DNA from: Beijerinckiaceae bacterium
GTDB lineage: Bacteria > Pseudomonadota > Alphaproteobacteria > Rhizobiales > Beijerinckiaceae
Length of the DNA: 64,000 nt
Direction: 5' to 3'
Assembly (NCBI GenBank): GCA_947475995.1
Contig: CANJNI010000007.1
Location: 1-64,000 of the forward strand
The notes under the pieces were generated by a model that was given only the letters and a program-made list of their open reading frames with translations, made no database searches and was not told where the DNA came from. A program made the translations under genes and the position numbers. Shown here in pieces: positions 34,430 through 44,058 of the stretch; the stretch's first letter is position 1, and every line of letters starts with the position of its first letter.

Positions 34430-36346
34430 CTAACCCTTGATCATGAATCCGTCGAAATAAGCCGCGAGTTCCGCATAGGCGTCGAGCGGCAGGACATGGC
34501 CGACGTACTGGTCAGGACGCACGATCACCATGCAGCCCCGCTGGCGGTCGACGCCGCGCAGATCGAAGATGTCCGGTCCGGCCTTCAGGTCGGGGCAGAA
34601 CATCTTTTCATAATCGTGCAGGGCGAACTTGCCTTTGGGCGGGAACAGCATCGGCGGCATGTCGGGCAGTTCGAGATCGCGATGAGATTGCTGCACGACG
34701 CCGCGCACGTCGATGACAGAATCAATGTCCTCGCCCGCAGGTGTGTAGCGGCGAACGGGAGAATCGTCGGAATTCTGCAGCCAGTCGCAGAGCTTCCACA
34801 GCCTTGAGGTCTTGTCCTTGGGGCTCGATGCATCCGCAAATACCATCAGCCGGAAACGGCCATCGGCCTCGACCGTATGGCCCAGATGCATGGGCTTCGC
34901 ATCGCCGAGCCGGATCACCGGCGCGGAATGGAAGCGCATGCCGATGGTGAAGCCTGAGGCGAGATGTTGATGCGTGGCGGGGCCGGTGAGAAGGGCCGGC
35001 TTGTAGCGCGTTGCGACGCCCGCCGTGAAACGCCCGCTCTGCACGAAATATCTCTGCACCTCCGCCGGATCGACCCTGGGCGAACCGTCGGGATTCGTCT
35101 GCGTGGCGTTGTGCAGAAGCGTGGCCCATTCGCGGTCGAAATCGATCAGCGCGCGCGCGGTCATTTCGCGCTCCTGCGAATATGTGTGCAGCAGCTGCGG
35201 GGCGGCGCGCTTCTGCAACACGGCGGCGAGTTTCCAGCCGAGATTGAACGTGTCCTGCATGGAGGTGTTCATGCCCTGACCGGCTTTCGGGCTATGCGTA
35301 TGACAGGCGTCGCCGGCGATGAACACCACCGGAATGTCGTCGCCGCTGTGGACGTCGTCAAACTTGTCGCAGAGCCGCTGGCCGATTTCATAAACCGACC
35401 ACCACGCCACATCCTTGACGTCGAATGTGTAGGGCTTGAAGACTTTCTGGGCGGCCGCGATCACATCCTCGACGCCGAACTTGCGATTGGCGACACGCTC
35501 GCTCTTGTCGAGCTTGTCCATCTCCACATAGATGCGGGTGAGGTAGCCGCCCTCGCGCGGAATGACGATGATGCTGCCGCCGCCCGCCGACTGGATCAGG
35601 GCCTTCAGGCGAATGTCGGGAAAATCCGTGACAGGCAGAACGTCCATCACGCCCCAGGCCTGATTGAGCGCTTCGCCTTCAAGCTTGCGGCCGATGGCGC
35701 CGCGCACGCCGCTGCGCGCGCCATCGCAACCAACCACATAGCGCGCCCGGATGCTCTCGATCTTTCCTTCATTGCCTGCGTCAGTGCGCTCGAACCGCAC
35801 CGTCACCGGATGCGACTGGCTACGGTCGATCGTGAGATCGACGAACTTGCGCGAATAATGCGGCTCAAGCCGGTTCGGAGAGTTGCGCATGACGTCGAGA
35901 TAGAAGTCATGGACGCGCGCCTGATTGAGCAGCGTATGTGGCATTTCGGACAGGCCGTCCTCGACGTCCTGGATGCGGCCGCTGCGGGCGATCTTTTGCG
36001 GATCGGCGGCGGTCGGCTTCCAGAAGCTCGTCTCCATGCACCAGTAGGATTCGCGCAGCACACGCTCGCAGAAGCCGAAGGCCTGAAACATTTCCATCGA
36101 GCGGCACGAAATGCCGTCGGCCTGCCCGCGCAGGAGGCGGTCGGAGCGTTGCTCGACGATGCAGGTTCTGATGTCCGCAAAGCGCGAAAGCTGCGCGGCG
36201 AGAGTCAGGCCCGTTGGGCCGGTGCCGACGATCAGCACATCGACTTCTGCCGGAAGGACGCCCGGACCGCCTGGCTTGCCGAGACGCTCGACCGGATCGG
36301 AAACGTCAGGATCGCCGGGAATGAATCCATTGAGGTGAAACTGCAT
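34430..36346 (-). CDS. mobA: FAD-dependent aromatic monooxygenase, 3-hydroxybenzoate 4-monooxygenase-like
   Basis: A 638-residue flavoprotein with the FAD motif VLIVGTGPTGLTLAAQLSRF (~36-55), the second flavin motif CDGARSGVRGAIG (~205-217) and GDACHTHSPKAGQGMNTSM (~347-365). A C-terminal thioredoxin-like domain is typical of phenol hydroxylase-type enzymes. The length equals that of the 3-hydroxybenzoate 4-monooxygenase class (~639). It would hydroxylate 3-hydroxybenzoate to protocatechuate, which other genes would cleave. GAGGG precedes ATG 36346. It is divergent from a MarR gene with a palindromic operator. Phenol 2-monooxygenase is the alternative. Confidence 0.75.
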   Translation of the reverse strand: MQFHLNGFIPGDPDVSDPVERLGKPGGPGVLPAEVDVLIVGTGPTGLTLAAQLSRFADIRTCIVEQRSDRLLRGQADGISCRSMEMFQAFGFCERVLRESYWCMETSFWKPTAADPQKIARSGRIQDVEDGLSEMPHTLLNQARVHDFYLDVMRNSPNRLEPHYSRKFVDLTIDRSQSHPVTVRFERTDAGNEGKIESIRARYVVGCDGARSGVRGAIGRKLEGEALNQAWGVMDVLPVTDFPDIRLKALIQSAGGGSIIVIPREGGYLTRIYVEMDKLDKSERVANRKFGVEDVIAAAQKVFKPYTFDVKDVAWWSVYEIGQRLCDKFDDVHSGDDIPVVFIAGDACHTHSPKAGQGMNTSMQDTFNLGWKLAAVLQKRAAPQLLHTYSQEREMTARALIDFDREWATLLHNATQTNPDGSPRVDPAEVQRYFVQSGRFTAGVATRYKPALLTGPATHQHLASGFTIGMRFHSAPVIRLGDAKPMHLGHTVEADGRFRLMVFADASSPKDKTSRLWKLCDWLQNSDDSPVRRYTPAGEDIDSVIDVRGVVQQSHRDLELPDMPPMLFPPKGKFALHDYEKMFCPDLKAGPDIFDLRGVDRQRGCMVIVRPDQYVGHVLPLDAYAELAAYFDGFMIKG

Positions 36347-36414
36347 GGACGCCCTCCGCTGAAATCCGCGAGCGCCTTCGGCGCTTCGGGATGCCGAAAT
36401 TTTTCCGCCGGACC

Positions 36415-36443
36415 GGGACAAGCCGCGACCGATGCGATATAAT
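36415..36443 (+). promoter_or_regulatory. Sigma-70-like promoter for marR
   Basis: -35 GGGACA (36415-36420), 17-bp spacer, -10 TATAAT (36438-36443) on the plus strand. The predicted start of transcription is within or just after the palindrome, about 40 nt before the marR ATG. Confidence 0.55.
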
Positions 36444-36444
36444 C

Positions 36445-36473
36445 GCTATACTGATAGTCAGTATGCTTGTCAA
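36445..36473 (-). promoter_or_regulatory. Sigma-70-like promoter for the monooxygenase gene
   Basis: On the minus strand, -35 TTGACA (36473-36468), 17-bp spacer, -10 TATAGC (36450-36445). The -35 is a perfect consensus match. The spacer contains the palindrome. Confidence 0.65.
36448..36464. promoter_or_regulatory. MarR-type operator palindrome
   Basis: ATACTGA TAG TCAGTAT: perfect 7-bp arms with a 3-bp centre. It overlaps the minus-strand -10/spacer and the transcription-start zone of the plus-strand promoter. A MarR dimer here would repress both genes. Confidence 0.75.
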
Positions 36474-36491
36474 TTGAGCGGTCCAGAGGAC

Positions 36492-36959
36492 ATGAAAGAC
36501 ATCTATGACATGCCGGGCCATCTGGCGCGGCGGTTCCAGCAGATCGCCGTGGCGGTCTTTCAGGCCGAGGTCGAGCAGGCCGGATATGACCTGACTTCGG
36601 TTCAATATGCGGCGCTGGCGACGGTGAGCCTGCACAAGGGCATAGACCAGGCGACGCTGGCTGGGCTCATCGCGCATGACCGGACGACCATCGGGGGCGT
36701 GGTGGACAGGCTCGAACAGAAGGGGCTGATCCTGCGCCGCACATCCAGCCGTGACCGTCGCGCGCGCGAACTCGACATTACGGATACGGGCCGCATGATG
36801 CTGGAGAAGATCGAGCCGTATGTGGAGCGCGCGCAGCAACTGATGTTGCGCGGACTCTCTCCCGGTGAAGCTGAACAGATGTTGCGGCTGTTGCGAAAGG
36901 CGATTGCGGCCAGCAACGATCTCAGCCGCGCGCCGCTGAAAGAGGCTGCCGCCAGCTAG
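36492..36959 (+). CDS. MarR-family regulator of the aromatic monooxygenase
   Basis: A 155-residue winged-helix protein. [23 protein letters not shown] then [14 protein letters not shown], and the wing [18 protein letters not shown] 36492 is 5 nt after AGAGGAC. The upstream open frame to 36432 would cover the promoter and is rejected. It probably binds the palindrome at 36448-36464 and loses affinity with a hydroxybenzoate-type ligand. The last 4 bp (CTAG) are shared with the aroC stop. Confidence 0.85.
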   Translation: MKDIYDMPGHLARRFQQIAVAVFQAEVEQAGYDLTSVQYAALATVSLHKGIDQATLAGLIAHDRTTIGGVVDRLEQKGLILRRTSSRDRRARELDITDTGRMMLEKIEPYVERAQQLMLRGLSPGEAEQMLRLLRKAIAASNDLSRAPLKEAAAS

Positions 36960-38074
36960 CTTTTCGGAAACGGCCAGTTGACGCTCGCGCCCACCTGTCC
37001 GCGATGGCGCAGGAAGGCGTCCGCCAGAACCAGCGCCATCATGGCTTCGCCGACCGGCACGGCGCGGATGCCCACGCAGGGATCGTGGCGGCCCTTGGTG
37101 CGGATTTCGACGTCATTGCCGAAGCGATCCACCGAGCGCCGCGTGGTGAGAATCGACGACGTCGGTTTCACCGCAAAGCGCGCCACGACGGGCTGCCCGG
37201 TCGAAATGCCGCCGAGGATGCCGCCCGCGTGGTTCGACAGAAACAGCGGCTTGCCGTCGTTGCCGAGACGCATCTCGTCCGCATTTTCCTCGCCCGAGAG
37301 CGAAGCTGCGTTCATGCCTTCGCCGATCTCGACGGCCTTCACGGCGTTGAGCGACATGAAGGCCGAGGCGATTTCGGAATCCAGCTTGCCGTAAACCGGC
37401 GCGCCCCAACCGGGCGGGACGTTCTCGGCGACGATCTCGATCACCGCGCCGCAGGAGGAGCCCGACTTGCGGATACCGTCGAGATAGACTTCCCAGTCCT
37501 GCGCGGCCCTTGCGTCGGGGCAGAAGAACGGATTGCGGTCGATCTCGTCCCAGTTCCAGTTGTCGCGGTTGATCTTGTGCGGGCCGATCTGCACCAGCGC
37601 GCCCCGGATGGTCACCTGCGGAATGACCTTGCGGGCGACGCCGCCCGCCGCGACCCGCATGGCGGTTTCGCGCGCCGACGAGCGGCCGCCGCCGCGATAG
37701 TCGCGAATGCCGTATTTCACGTCGTAGGTGTAATCGGCGTGTCCGGGGCGGTACTGATCCTTGATCTCGCCGTAGTCCTTGGAGCGCTGGTCCACGTTGT
37801 CGATCAGCAGCCCGATAGGCGTGCCGGTCGTGACCTGCTTGCCGGTCCGCGGGTCCGGCATGACGCCGGACGCGATGCGCACCTGATCGGGTTCCTGCCG
37901 CTGGGTGGTGAAGCGCGACTGGCCGGGGCGGCGCTTGTCCAGATAGACCTGAAGGTCGGCGGCTTCGAGTTCGATCAGCGGCGGGCAGCCATCCACGACG
38001 GCCCCGATGCCGGGCCCGTGGCTCTCGCCGAAGGTGGTGACGCGGAACAGATGACCGAAGGTGTTGTGCGACAT
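36956..38074 (-). CDS. aroC: Chorismate synthase
   Basis: A 372-residue enzyme forming chorismate from EPSP with reduced FMN. Signature regions: [14 protein letters not shown] at the N-terminus, [20 protein letters not shown], and the C-terminal [13 protein letters not shown] followed by [25 protein letters not shown]. Full-length. The ATG is at 38074. It is convergent with the marR gene and divergent from the Xre-RES pair. Confidence 0.97.
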   Translation of the reverse strand: MSHNTFGHLFRVTTFGESHGPGIGAVVDGCPPLIELEAADLQVYLDKRRPGQSRFTTQRQEPDQVRIASGVMPDPRTGKQVTTGTPIGLLIDNVDQRSKDYGEIKDQYRPGHADYTYDVKYGIRDYRGGGRSSARETAMRVAAGGVARKVIPQVTIRGALVQIGPHKINRDNWNWDEIDRNPFFCPDARAAQDWEVYLDGIRKSGSSCGAVIEIVAENVPPGWGAPVYGKLDSEIASAFMSLNAVKAVEIGEGMNAASLSGEENADEMRLGNDGKPLFLSNHAGGILGGISTGQPVVARFAVKPTSSILTTRRSVDRFGNDVEIRTKGRHDPCVGIRAVPVGEAMMALVLADAFLRHRGQVGASVNWPFPKS

Positions 38075-38163
38075 GAGGGCTATCCGGCGGAACGCAGCCG
38101 CGTTTTAGGGACGCCGGAGCAGGGGGTCAAACGGGCGACACATCGATTTCAGAGAAACGGATT

Positions 38164-38191
38164 TTGAAATCGAAATGGAAGAGACTATATT
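38164..38191 (+). promoter_or_regulatory. Promoter of the Xre-RES toxin-antitoxin operon
   Basis: TTGAAA (38164-38169), 16-bp spacer, TATATT (38186-38191). Its position over an upstream in-frame ATG (38175) argues that translation begins at the later ATG 38223. Confidence 0.5.
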
Positions 38192-38222
38192 GGCTTTGTG
38201 TCGTCGGACGATTGGGTCGAAC

Positions 38223-38564
38223 ATGAGCAGCACCGCCGTCAGTCGCATTCTTGACCACCTCCGGGATGATGGGGGTCTCCAGGGCAAGGACATCGCCAAT
38301 ATCGTGGCTGTGTCGCCTGCCACGGTGTCCCGTTGGTTTGCCGGAAAGGCGACGCCGGACCTGCGGACCCAGACGGTGATCGCAGAGCTCCGCTACGTGG
38401 TGGACCGGCTGGGGGATTTCTACACGCCTGACGAAACGCGGCTATGGCTCCATACCCGTCATCCCATGCTGGAGGGCGAGCGCGCCATTGATCTCATCAA
38501 TGCCGGGCAAACCGAGCGCGTGCTGGCGGTGATCGAGGCGCTGGACGCCGGAGCCTATACGTAG
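38223..38564 (+). CDS. Xre/MbcA/ParS-type antitoxin
   Basis: A 113-residue protein with an HTH (~14-45: LQGKDIANIVAVSPATVSRW) and a C-terminal toxin-binding domain of the MbcA/ParS/Xre type. In that domain the segment WLHTRHPMLEGERAIDLINAG is characteristic, and the tail (VIEALDAGAYT) likely plugs the toxin. It neutralises the RES toxin and represses its own promoter. The stop overlaps the toxin GTG (TAGTG). Start chosen on promoter position; an upstream ATG at 38175 would add 16 residues. Confidence 0.85.
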   Translation: MSSTAVSRILDHLRDDGGLQGKDIANIVAVSPATVSRWFAGKATPDLRTQTVIAELRYVVDRLGDFYTPDETRLWLHTRHPMLEGERAIDLINAGQTERVLAVIEALDAGAYT

Positions 38565-39115
38565 TGGCCGATTTCGGCCGCGCGCGCGACATCGAACTGC
38601 TCGATGCAATAGACGCATTTAGGCGCGAACAATTCACCGCCAAAGTGTGGCGCGTTGTGCGGGAGGGGCGTGATCCGGCGCAGGGAAATCCGTCGCGGAG
38701 CCGATGGTGCAACGGTACATTCGATGTGCTCTATACGGCGCTTGAGCGCGACGGCGCCATCGCGGAGGTGCATGCGTTCCTCGCCATGCAGCCGGTGTTT
38801 CCTTCAAAGCTTGCGTGGAAAGCCCACAGTCTTGCTGTCGAGATTGACGACACGCTGAAACTCGCCGACTTGCCGACGCTCGCCAGACTCGGCGTGGATA
38901 CGTCTCACTATCAGGATCGCAATTATGCGCGGACGCAGGAAATAGCGGACGGGGCCTATTTTCTCGGCTTCGACGGGCTGGTTGCGCCGAGCGCGCGCTG
39001 GTCCTGTCTCAATCTGATGATTTTTTCCGAGCGCGTCGATCCCGATCGCATCGAACTGGCTGCGAGCAGCGAGACAGCAATAGACTGGAGCGACTGGCGC
39101 AAACGCAATCGTTGA
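38564..39115 (+). CDS. RES-domain toxin (NAD-depleting)
   Basis: A 183-residue protein with the RES fold. It has an early Arg (KVWRVVREG), then SRWCNGTFDVLYTALERDGAIAEV, which provides the conserved Arg, Glu and neighbouring residues, and late Ser/Trp (APSARWSCLNLMIF). RES toxins of Xre-RES systems split NAD+ and stall growth. The start is a GTG overlapping the antitoxin stop, so the toxin depends on translation of the antitoxin. The gene is intact. It is a small accessory unit between aroC and the peptide synthetase. Confidence 0.85.
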   Translation: MADFGRARDIELLDAIDAFRREQFTAKVWRVVREGRDPAQGNPSRSRWCNGTFDVLYTALERDGAIAEVHAFLAMQPVFPSKLAWKAHSLAVEIDDTLKLADLPTLARLGVDTSHYQDRNYARTQEIADGAYFLGFDGLVAPSARWSCLNLMIFSERVDPDRIELAASSETAIDWSDWRKRNR

Positions 39116-39124
39116 AGACGGCCC

Positions 39125-42100
39125 TCAGGCCGCCTTCACGATCACCTTGTCGTCCACATGAACCTGCGGGACCGCAGGCGCGCCGACCCATTCGGTATGG
39201 CCCGGAATCTCTTCGCCCTTCATGACGACTGTCAACGGCCCGAGGCGCGCGAACGGACCGACGCGGGTATCGTACAGAACTGTCGATCCTGCTCCAACGG
39301 TCACGCCGTCCTCGACATGCACACGGCCGACCTTCATCACGCGGTCTTCGTACAGATGCGTCTGCAGGGCCGAGAGCGAGTTGAGCGAGACGTAATTGCC
39401 GACCTTCACGCAATCGAATTCGGTGATGTCGGTCATGTCCATGTAGCAGCCCTTGCCGAACCTGGCGCCGAACAGGCGCAGCACCCACGGCAGGAAGGGC
39501 GTGCCCTTCAGATGGTCGAGCAGGACCTTCGCCCCCATGCCCCAGTACATGACCGCGACAGCTTCCGTGCGCATCGCCCACCATGACCACATGGGCTTCA
39601 CGACGGGTTCGTAGCGACCCATCGTGACCCATTTGACGATGATGCAGACAGCCACCAGCGCCACCGAAATCGCCACCGAACAGGCGATGAAGATCGCGAT
39701 CAGTTCGAACCAGCGGCCTGCCAGAAGCGGCGGCGCGAGAAACTCGACCGCCCATGTGCCGAAGGTGATGAACAGCATCGTCGGCAGCGAAATGTGGATG
39801 GCCTCGAAGACCGCGCGGAGGAATTTCTTCCACGGCGGCGGCTCGTAGGTCCAGTTCGCGCCCGTGTCGAAGCGCTGGCGCACCGGCAGCTTGATCGGCG
39901 GAGAGCCGAACCATGTGTCGCCGGGCGACATGAGTTCGTTGGCGGGCGGCTTCGACTTGATGCCGATCAGCGCGCCGGCCGGAATCTCGGAGCCGGGCGG
40001 AACGACGCCGTCGTTGCCGACGAAGACGCGCGGTCCGGTCTTGACGCGCTTGAGATACATCCAGCCGCGCCGCACGTCCTCGTCGCCGAGCACCACTTCG
40101 TCGGCGATGAAGCACTTCTCGCCGATCTCGACGAGATCGTAGCGGCCTGCGAGGTTCGTGGAGATTTCCGCGTCCTTGCCGATCTTGGCGCCCATGAGGC
40201 GATACCACGCGCGCATGTAGACGGTCGCGTAGAGCGAGGACAGGACTTCCAGCATGATCTCGGTGGAGAGCGCCACCGTCCACTTGCGGAAGTAGAACCA
40301 CGAATGGACCGAATAGACGCCTTCGCTGACGCGCGGCAGCACCGTCCAGCGGAACACCGCAATCAGCGCGACGGTCACGATCACCATCGCGAAGGACGTC
40401 GGCCATGCCATGAGGGGGATCGACATCAGATAGACGAACCGGTCGATGTCGGCGATGCCGAGGAATTCGTCGACGCGGTCGAACACCCAGAAGGCCGGGA
40501 ACAGCGGCAGGAGGCTGAACGGCGGAATGGCGAGCAGCAGCACCGTATAGAGGAACGTCATCACCGCCTGACGTTCGGGCGTCGTGGTCGAGGGCGGGTC
40601 AAGCTCGGCGACATTGACCATGCCGGTCTTGCGGCCGGGCGAGCCATCCCAGATTTCATGTTCGCCGATGCGCGTACCGGACTGAATGGAGCAGAGATCC
40701 TTCAGTTCGGCGCCGCGTCCCACGACGACGTTTTCCTCCAGCACGACAGAGGTGCCGATATAGGCGTCCGGGCCGATCTCGCAGTGGCCGATGATCAGTT
40801 CGTTGCCGATCACATGGGCGTTGGAGATCTTGAGACGGGACCCGAGGCTGGCGCCCTCCCCGATGGTCAGCAGATCCGCCGCGCCGATCTCGATATCACC
40901 GATGATCGCGTCGTCGCCGACCTTCGCGCCCAGAGCCATCAGGTAGAGGCGCATGATGGGCGAACCCTGGAACCACTTCATATGGGTCAGGGCCAGCAGG
41001 CGCTGCGACAGCCACCAGCGATAGTAATAGACGCCCCAGAGCGGATACCGCCCCGGCTTCGTGCGGCCCAGCACGATCCATTTCGCCGCAATGGCGATGA
41101 GAATCGTCAGGATGTTGATGACGACATAGACGCCCAGCAACGAGGCGATTTCCTGAAGCAGCGAGGCTTCCGCGTCGGTGAGCAGCATGTAGCTGACGAA
41201 GACGCCGAGCCATTGCGCGGTGATCAGCGCCAGTATGAACGGCAGGGCGGCGAATTGCGCCAGGCCGCACCAGAAACGGCGCATCAGCGGCGGCGGCTCA
41301 AATGACAGGTCGCGCGGCGGTCCGACATGCGCGACTTTCAAGTCGAGCAATTCGCCGATCGCCCGCAGCGAGCGCGCTGCGTACATGTCCTGCAACGTGA
41401 TGCCCGCGAGGGAGGGCGTTTCACGCACCACCGACACGAAACGTGCGGCAAGCAGGGAGTGGCCGCCGAGGTCGGTGAAGAAGTCGGCGTCGAACGGAAT
41501 CGTCTGCGGGGGCAGGACACGCTTCGCGGCGACCAGAAGGGCGGCTTCTGTCCTGGTGCGCGGCTCTTCCTGCTCCTCGGTCGAGGCGGGCAGGGCGGCC
41601 AGCGTGGTCTTCTTCAGTTCGTTGCGGTTGACCTTGCCGGAGGACAGGCGCGGCAATTCGGCCACTGGTTCGAAACGCGCCGGGACCATGTAGGCGGGCA
41701 ATTGCTCGCGCAGTTCGGCGCGCAGATGTTTGGGCTCGATCTCGGCGTCCTTGTCGGCGACGAGAAACGCGACCAGCTGATCCATGCCGTCGTCGTTGCG
41801 CAGCACGACAGCCGCCTGCGAGACGCCCGGAATGTCGGCGAGTTTAGCCTCGATCTCGCCGAGCTCGACCCGGAAGCCGCGAATCTTCACCTGATCGTCG
41901 ATGCGGCCGCGAAACAGGATCGCGCCGGTCGGATCGAGCACCACGGCGTCGCCGGAGCGATAGAGGATCGGGTCGACGCCGCCGTCCGCAAAGGGATTGC
42001 GGACGAATTTTTCCGCCGTCAGTTCGGGCCGGCCCAGATAGCCTTTGGCGACGCCCGGACCGCCAATGAGCAGCTCGCCCTCGACGCCTGTGTTCAGCAG

Positions 42101-43198
42101 GTTCAAGTTTTCGTCGGCGACATAACACGTATAGTTCGGGATCGGCCCGCCGATGGTGATCGGCTCGTTGATCTTCACCTCGGATACGGTGGCGACGACG
42201 GTCGCCTCAGTGGGTCCGTAGCTGTTGAAGATCTTGCGACCGGCGCGGCACCAGCGTTGCGCGATGATCGGCGGACAGGCCTCGCCGCCCAGAATGATGA
42301 CGCGCAGCGAAGGAATATCGCGCGGCAGCATGGCGAGCAGCGTCGGCACCGTATCCAGCACCGTGATGCCGGCCGCTTCCATGATGTCGGGCAGCCGGTC
42401 CGCCTCGCCCATGACTTGCGGCGTCGCGACAAAGAGCGTCGCACCCGCCAGATAGGGCACCCAGATTTCTTCCATCGACAGGTCGAACGCGACGGATGCG
42501 CCCTGAAACACCACGTCCTTGCTGGTGAGTTCGTAGACCTCGTTGGCGGCGCGCAGGTAATGACAAATGTTGCGACCGGTGATGACGATGCCCTTCGGGG
42601 TTCCGGTCGAACCCGAGGTGTAGATCATGTAGGCCGGATGATCGGGCGTCGCGCCGGCTGCGCGGGCGTCCACCTCGACATGATCGTCGTGATCGACGAG
42701 GTCGTCTTCCTTGAGGATGTCGCACGGCACGCGGCCCGCAGCCTTGTTGCCGAAGCCATCGTCGGTGAGGAGCGCGCGCGCGCCGCAATCTTCCAGACAG
42801 ACCGCGATGCGCTCGATCGGCGCGTCGGCGTCGAAGGGCAGCCAGGCAGCGCCGGTCTTGGCGATGGCGATCTGGCCGACGAGGAGATCGATTCCGCGCG
42901 GCATCCACAGCCCGACCACCAGTCCGGGGCCGATTCCGTGCCGCACCAGTCCGCGTGCGATGGCGGTCGAAAGCGCGTCCACTTCCGCATAGGTCAGGCG
43001 ACGTTCGCCCGAGATCATGCAGGGAGCGTCGGGCCGCGCAGCCGCCGAAAGCGCAAATATATCGCAGAGGAGTTCGTCGCGGATCAGGTCCGGTCGCGAG
43101 GTGCCGCGCAGCACCGCAGGACTCTGTTCGGGAACGGGATTCGTCTCGACCGGCTCGGGGGCTGGACGCTCCGACAATGCATCGTCGATCTGGCTCAT
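39125..43198 (-). CDS. Pls/PosA-family non-ribosomal peptide synthetase with multi-spanning C-terminal region
   Basis: A 1357-residue protein. Residues ~40-555 form an adenylation domain: A3 YTSGSTGTPKGIVI at ~193, A4 FDLSMEEIW with the Asp for an alpha-amino group, GRIDDQVKIRGFRVELGEIE, and GKVNRN. Residues ~565-620 form a carrier domain (TDLGGHSLLAARF). The rest alternates paired membrane helices with three left-handed beta-helix (hexapeptide) blocks. No condensation or thioesterase domain exists. This order defines the Pls/PosA class, which includes epsilon-poly-L-lysine synthetase. A membrane-bound enzyme polymerising or capping one amino acid is expected; the monomer is unknown. Confidence 0.85.
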   Translation of the reverse strand: MSQIDDALSERPAPEPVETNPVPEQSPAVLRGTSRPDLIRDELLCDIFALSAAARPDAPCMISGERRLTYAEVDALSTAIARGLVRHGIGPGLVVGLWMPRGIDLLVGQIAIAKTGAAWLPFDADAPIERIAVCLEDCGARALLTDDGFGNKAAGRVPCDILKEDDLVDHDDHVEVDARAAGATPDHPAYMIYTSGSTGTPKGIVITGRNICHYLRAANEVYELTSKDVVFQGASVAFDLSMEEIWVPYLAGATLFVATPQVMGEADRLPDIMEAAGITVLDTVPTLLAMLPRDIPSLRVIILGGEACPPIIAQRWCRAGRKIFNSYGPTEATVVATVSEVKINEPITIGGPIPNYTCYVADENLNLLNTGVEGELLIGGPGVAKGYLGRPELTAEKFVRNPFADGGVDPILYRSGDAVVLDPTGAILFRGRIDDQVKIRGFRVELGEIEAKLADIPGVSQAAVVLRNDDGMDQLVAFLVADKDAEIEPKHLRAELREQLPAYMVPARFEPVAELPRLSSGKVNRNELKKTTLAALPASTEEQEEPRTRTEAALLVAAKRVLPPQTIPFDADFFTDLGGHSLLAARFVSVVRETPSLAGITLQDMYAARSLRAIGELLDLKVAHVGPPRDLSFEPPPLMRRFWCGLAQFAALPFILALITAQWLGVFVSYMLLTDAEASLLQEIASLLGVYVVINILTILIAIAAKWIVLGRTKPGRYPLWGVYYYRWWLSQRLLALTHMKWFQGSPIMRLYLMALGAKVGDDAIIGDIEIGAADLLTIGEGASLGSRLKISNAHVIGNELIIGHCEIGPDAYIGTSVVLEENVVVGRGAELKDLCSIQSGTRIGEHEIWDGSPGRKTGMVNVAELDPPSTTTPERQAVMTFLYTVLLLAIPPFSLLPLFPAFWVFDRVDEFLGIADIDRFVYLMSIPLMAWPTSFAMVIVTVALIAVFRWTVLPRVSEGVYSVHSWFYFRKWTVALSTEIMLEVLSSLYATVYMRAWYRLMGAKIGKDAEISTNLAGRYDLVEIGEKCFIADEVVLGDEDVRRGWMYLKRVKTGPRVFVGNDGVVPPGSEIPAGALIGIKSKPPANELMSPGDTWFGSPPIKLPVRQRFDTGANWTYEPPPWKKFLRAVFEAIHISLPTMLFITFGTWAVEFLAPPLLAGRWFELIAIFIACSVAISVALVAVCIIVKWVTMGRYEPVVKPMWSWWAMRTEAVAVMYWGMGAKVLLDHLKGTPFLPWVLRLFGARFGKGCYMDMTDITEFDCVKVGNYVSLNSLSALQTHLYEDRVMKVGRVHVEDGVTVGAGSTVLYDTRVGPFARLGPLTVVMKGEEIPGHTEWVGAPAVPQVHVDDKVIVKAA

Positions 43199-43446
43199 GT
43201 CCGCAGGCGTCCGGTCCTCTGGCGATGGACAGCGTCACATCTGCGCGGCCCTATCGGTATGCTCAAGTTTCATCAGCGCGAATGTTCAGGAAAGCAAGTC
43301 CGAACGTAGTGTCCCTGGGTCCGGTTCCTTCCCGGCGGAGACCTCGATGGCTACCGGCCACCGCAAGCCGCCGCATTGACGCTTCGCAAATCACCATGGC
43401 GGCATTGTGCCGTTCACGACTGAACATCGCATGAATTATCTGCGCA

Positions 43447-44052
43447 TCACACCCAGTCGAAACGTCCATCGGCGAAAATCAGCGGGCGATCCTGCCAGAT
43501 GTCCATCTGCGGAGCCCTTTCGACCGGAAGTCCGCCCACCAGCGCCATCATCACCCGGGCGACGCCTCCGTGCGAGACAAGTACGGTGTCGGCCTGAAGC
43601 GACTGCAACCACGGGGCGATGCGCAGGGCCAGCAACCCGTAGCTTTCGCCCTCCGGTGGAACGAAGCCCCATTTGTCGGCGATGCGCCGGCGCGCGAGTT
43701 CGGGCGAAAGCGCCTCCACTTCGGGCCAGGTGAGGCCTTCCCAATTGCCGAACGAGAGTTCCTTGAGGACCGGATCAACCCGGTAGGCGTCGGGATCGAG
43801 GCCCAGCGTCTGCCGGACGATCCGCATGGTTTCGCGGGTGCGGCCGAGCGGGGAGGCGACATATTCGGGAGCCTCCCGATTGGCGCCCAGTATTTTCGCC
43901 AGTTTCCTGCCCGAGCGCGCGGCCTGCTCGCGTCCGAGCGCGTTGAGCGGGATGTCCTGCTGGCCTTGCAGGCGACCCTCGCGGTTCCACTCCGTTTCGC
44001 CGTGGCGCACGAAGATGAGCCTTGCGGGCGGAATGACGCGCGCCAGGCTCAT
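43447..44052 (-). CDS. Histidine phosphatase-family protein
   Basis: A 201-residue phosphoglycerate-mutase-like protein. The catalytic RHG motif is in LIFVRHGETEWNREGRLQGQ (~12-31), and the second His in VLVSHGGVARVMM (~157-169). It removes phosphate from an unknown metabolite. It begins 6 nt after the fabI stop, so it is probably co-transcribed with fabI. The ~250 bp downstream to the peptide synthetase start (43199-43446) contains no supported gene. Confidence 0.85.
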   Translation of the reverse strand: MSLARVIPPARLIFVRHGETEWNREGRLQGQQDIPLNALGREQAARSGRKLAKILGANREAPEYVASPLGRTRETMRIVRQTLGLDPDAYRVDPVLKELSFGNWEGLTWPEVEALSPELARRRIADKWGFVPPEGESYGLLALRIAPWLQSLQADTVLVSHGGVARVMMALVGGLPVERAPQMDIWQDRPLIFADGRFDWV

Positions 44053-44058
44053 GCAGGA

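Noticed and set aside
38175-38222. Upstream ATG as the antitoxin start
   Set aside because: It lies inside the predicted -35/-10 promoter, so it would not be in the transcript.
41327-43309. 660-residue open frame antisense to the peptide synthetase
   Set aside because: Lies opposite conserved adenylation motifs; residue composition is typical of a GC-driven shadow.
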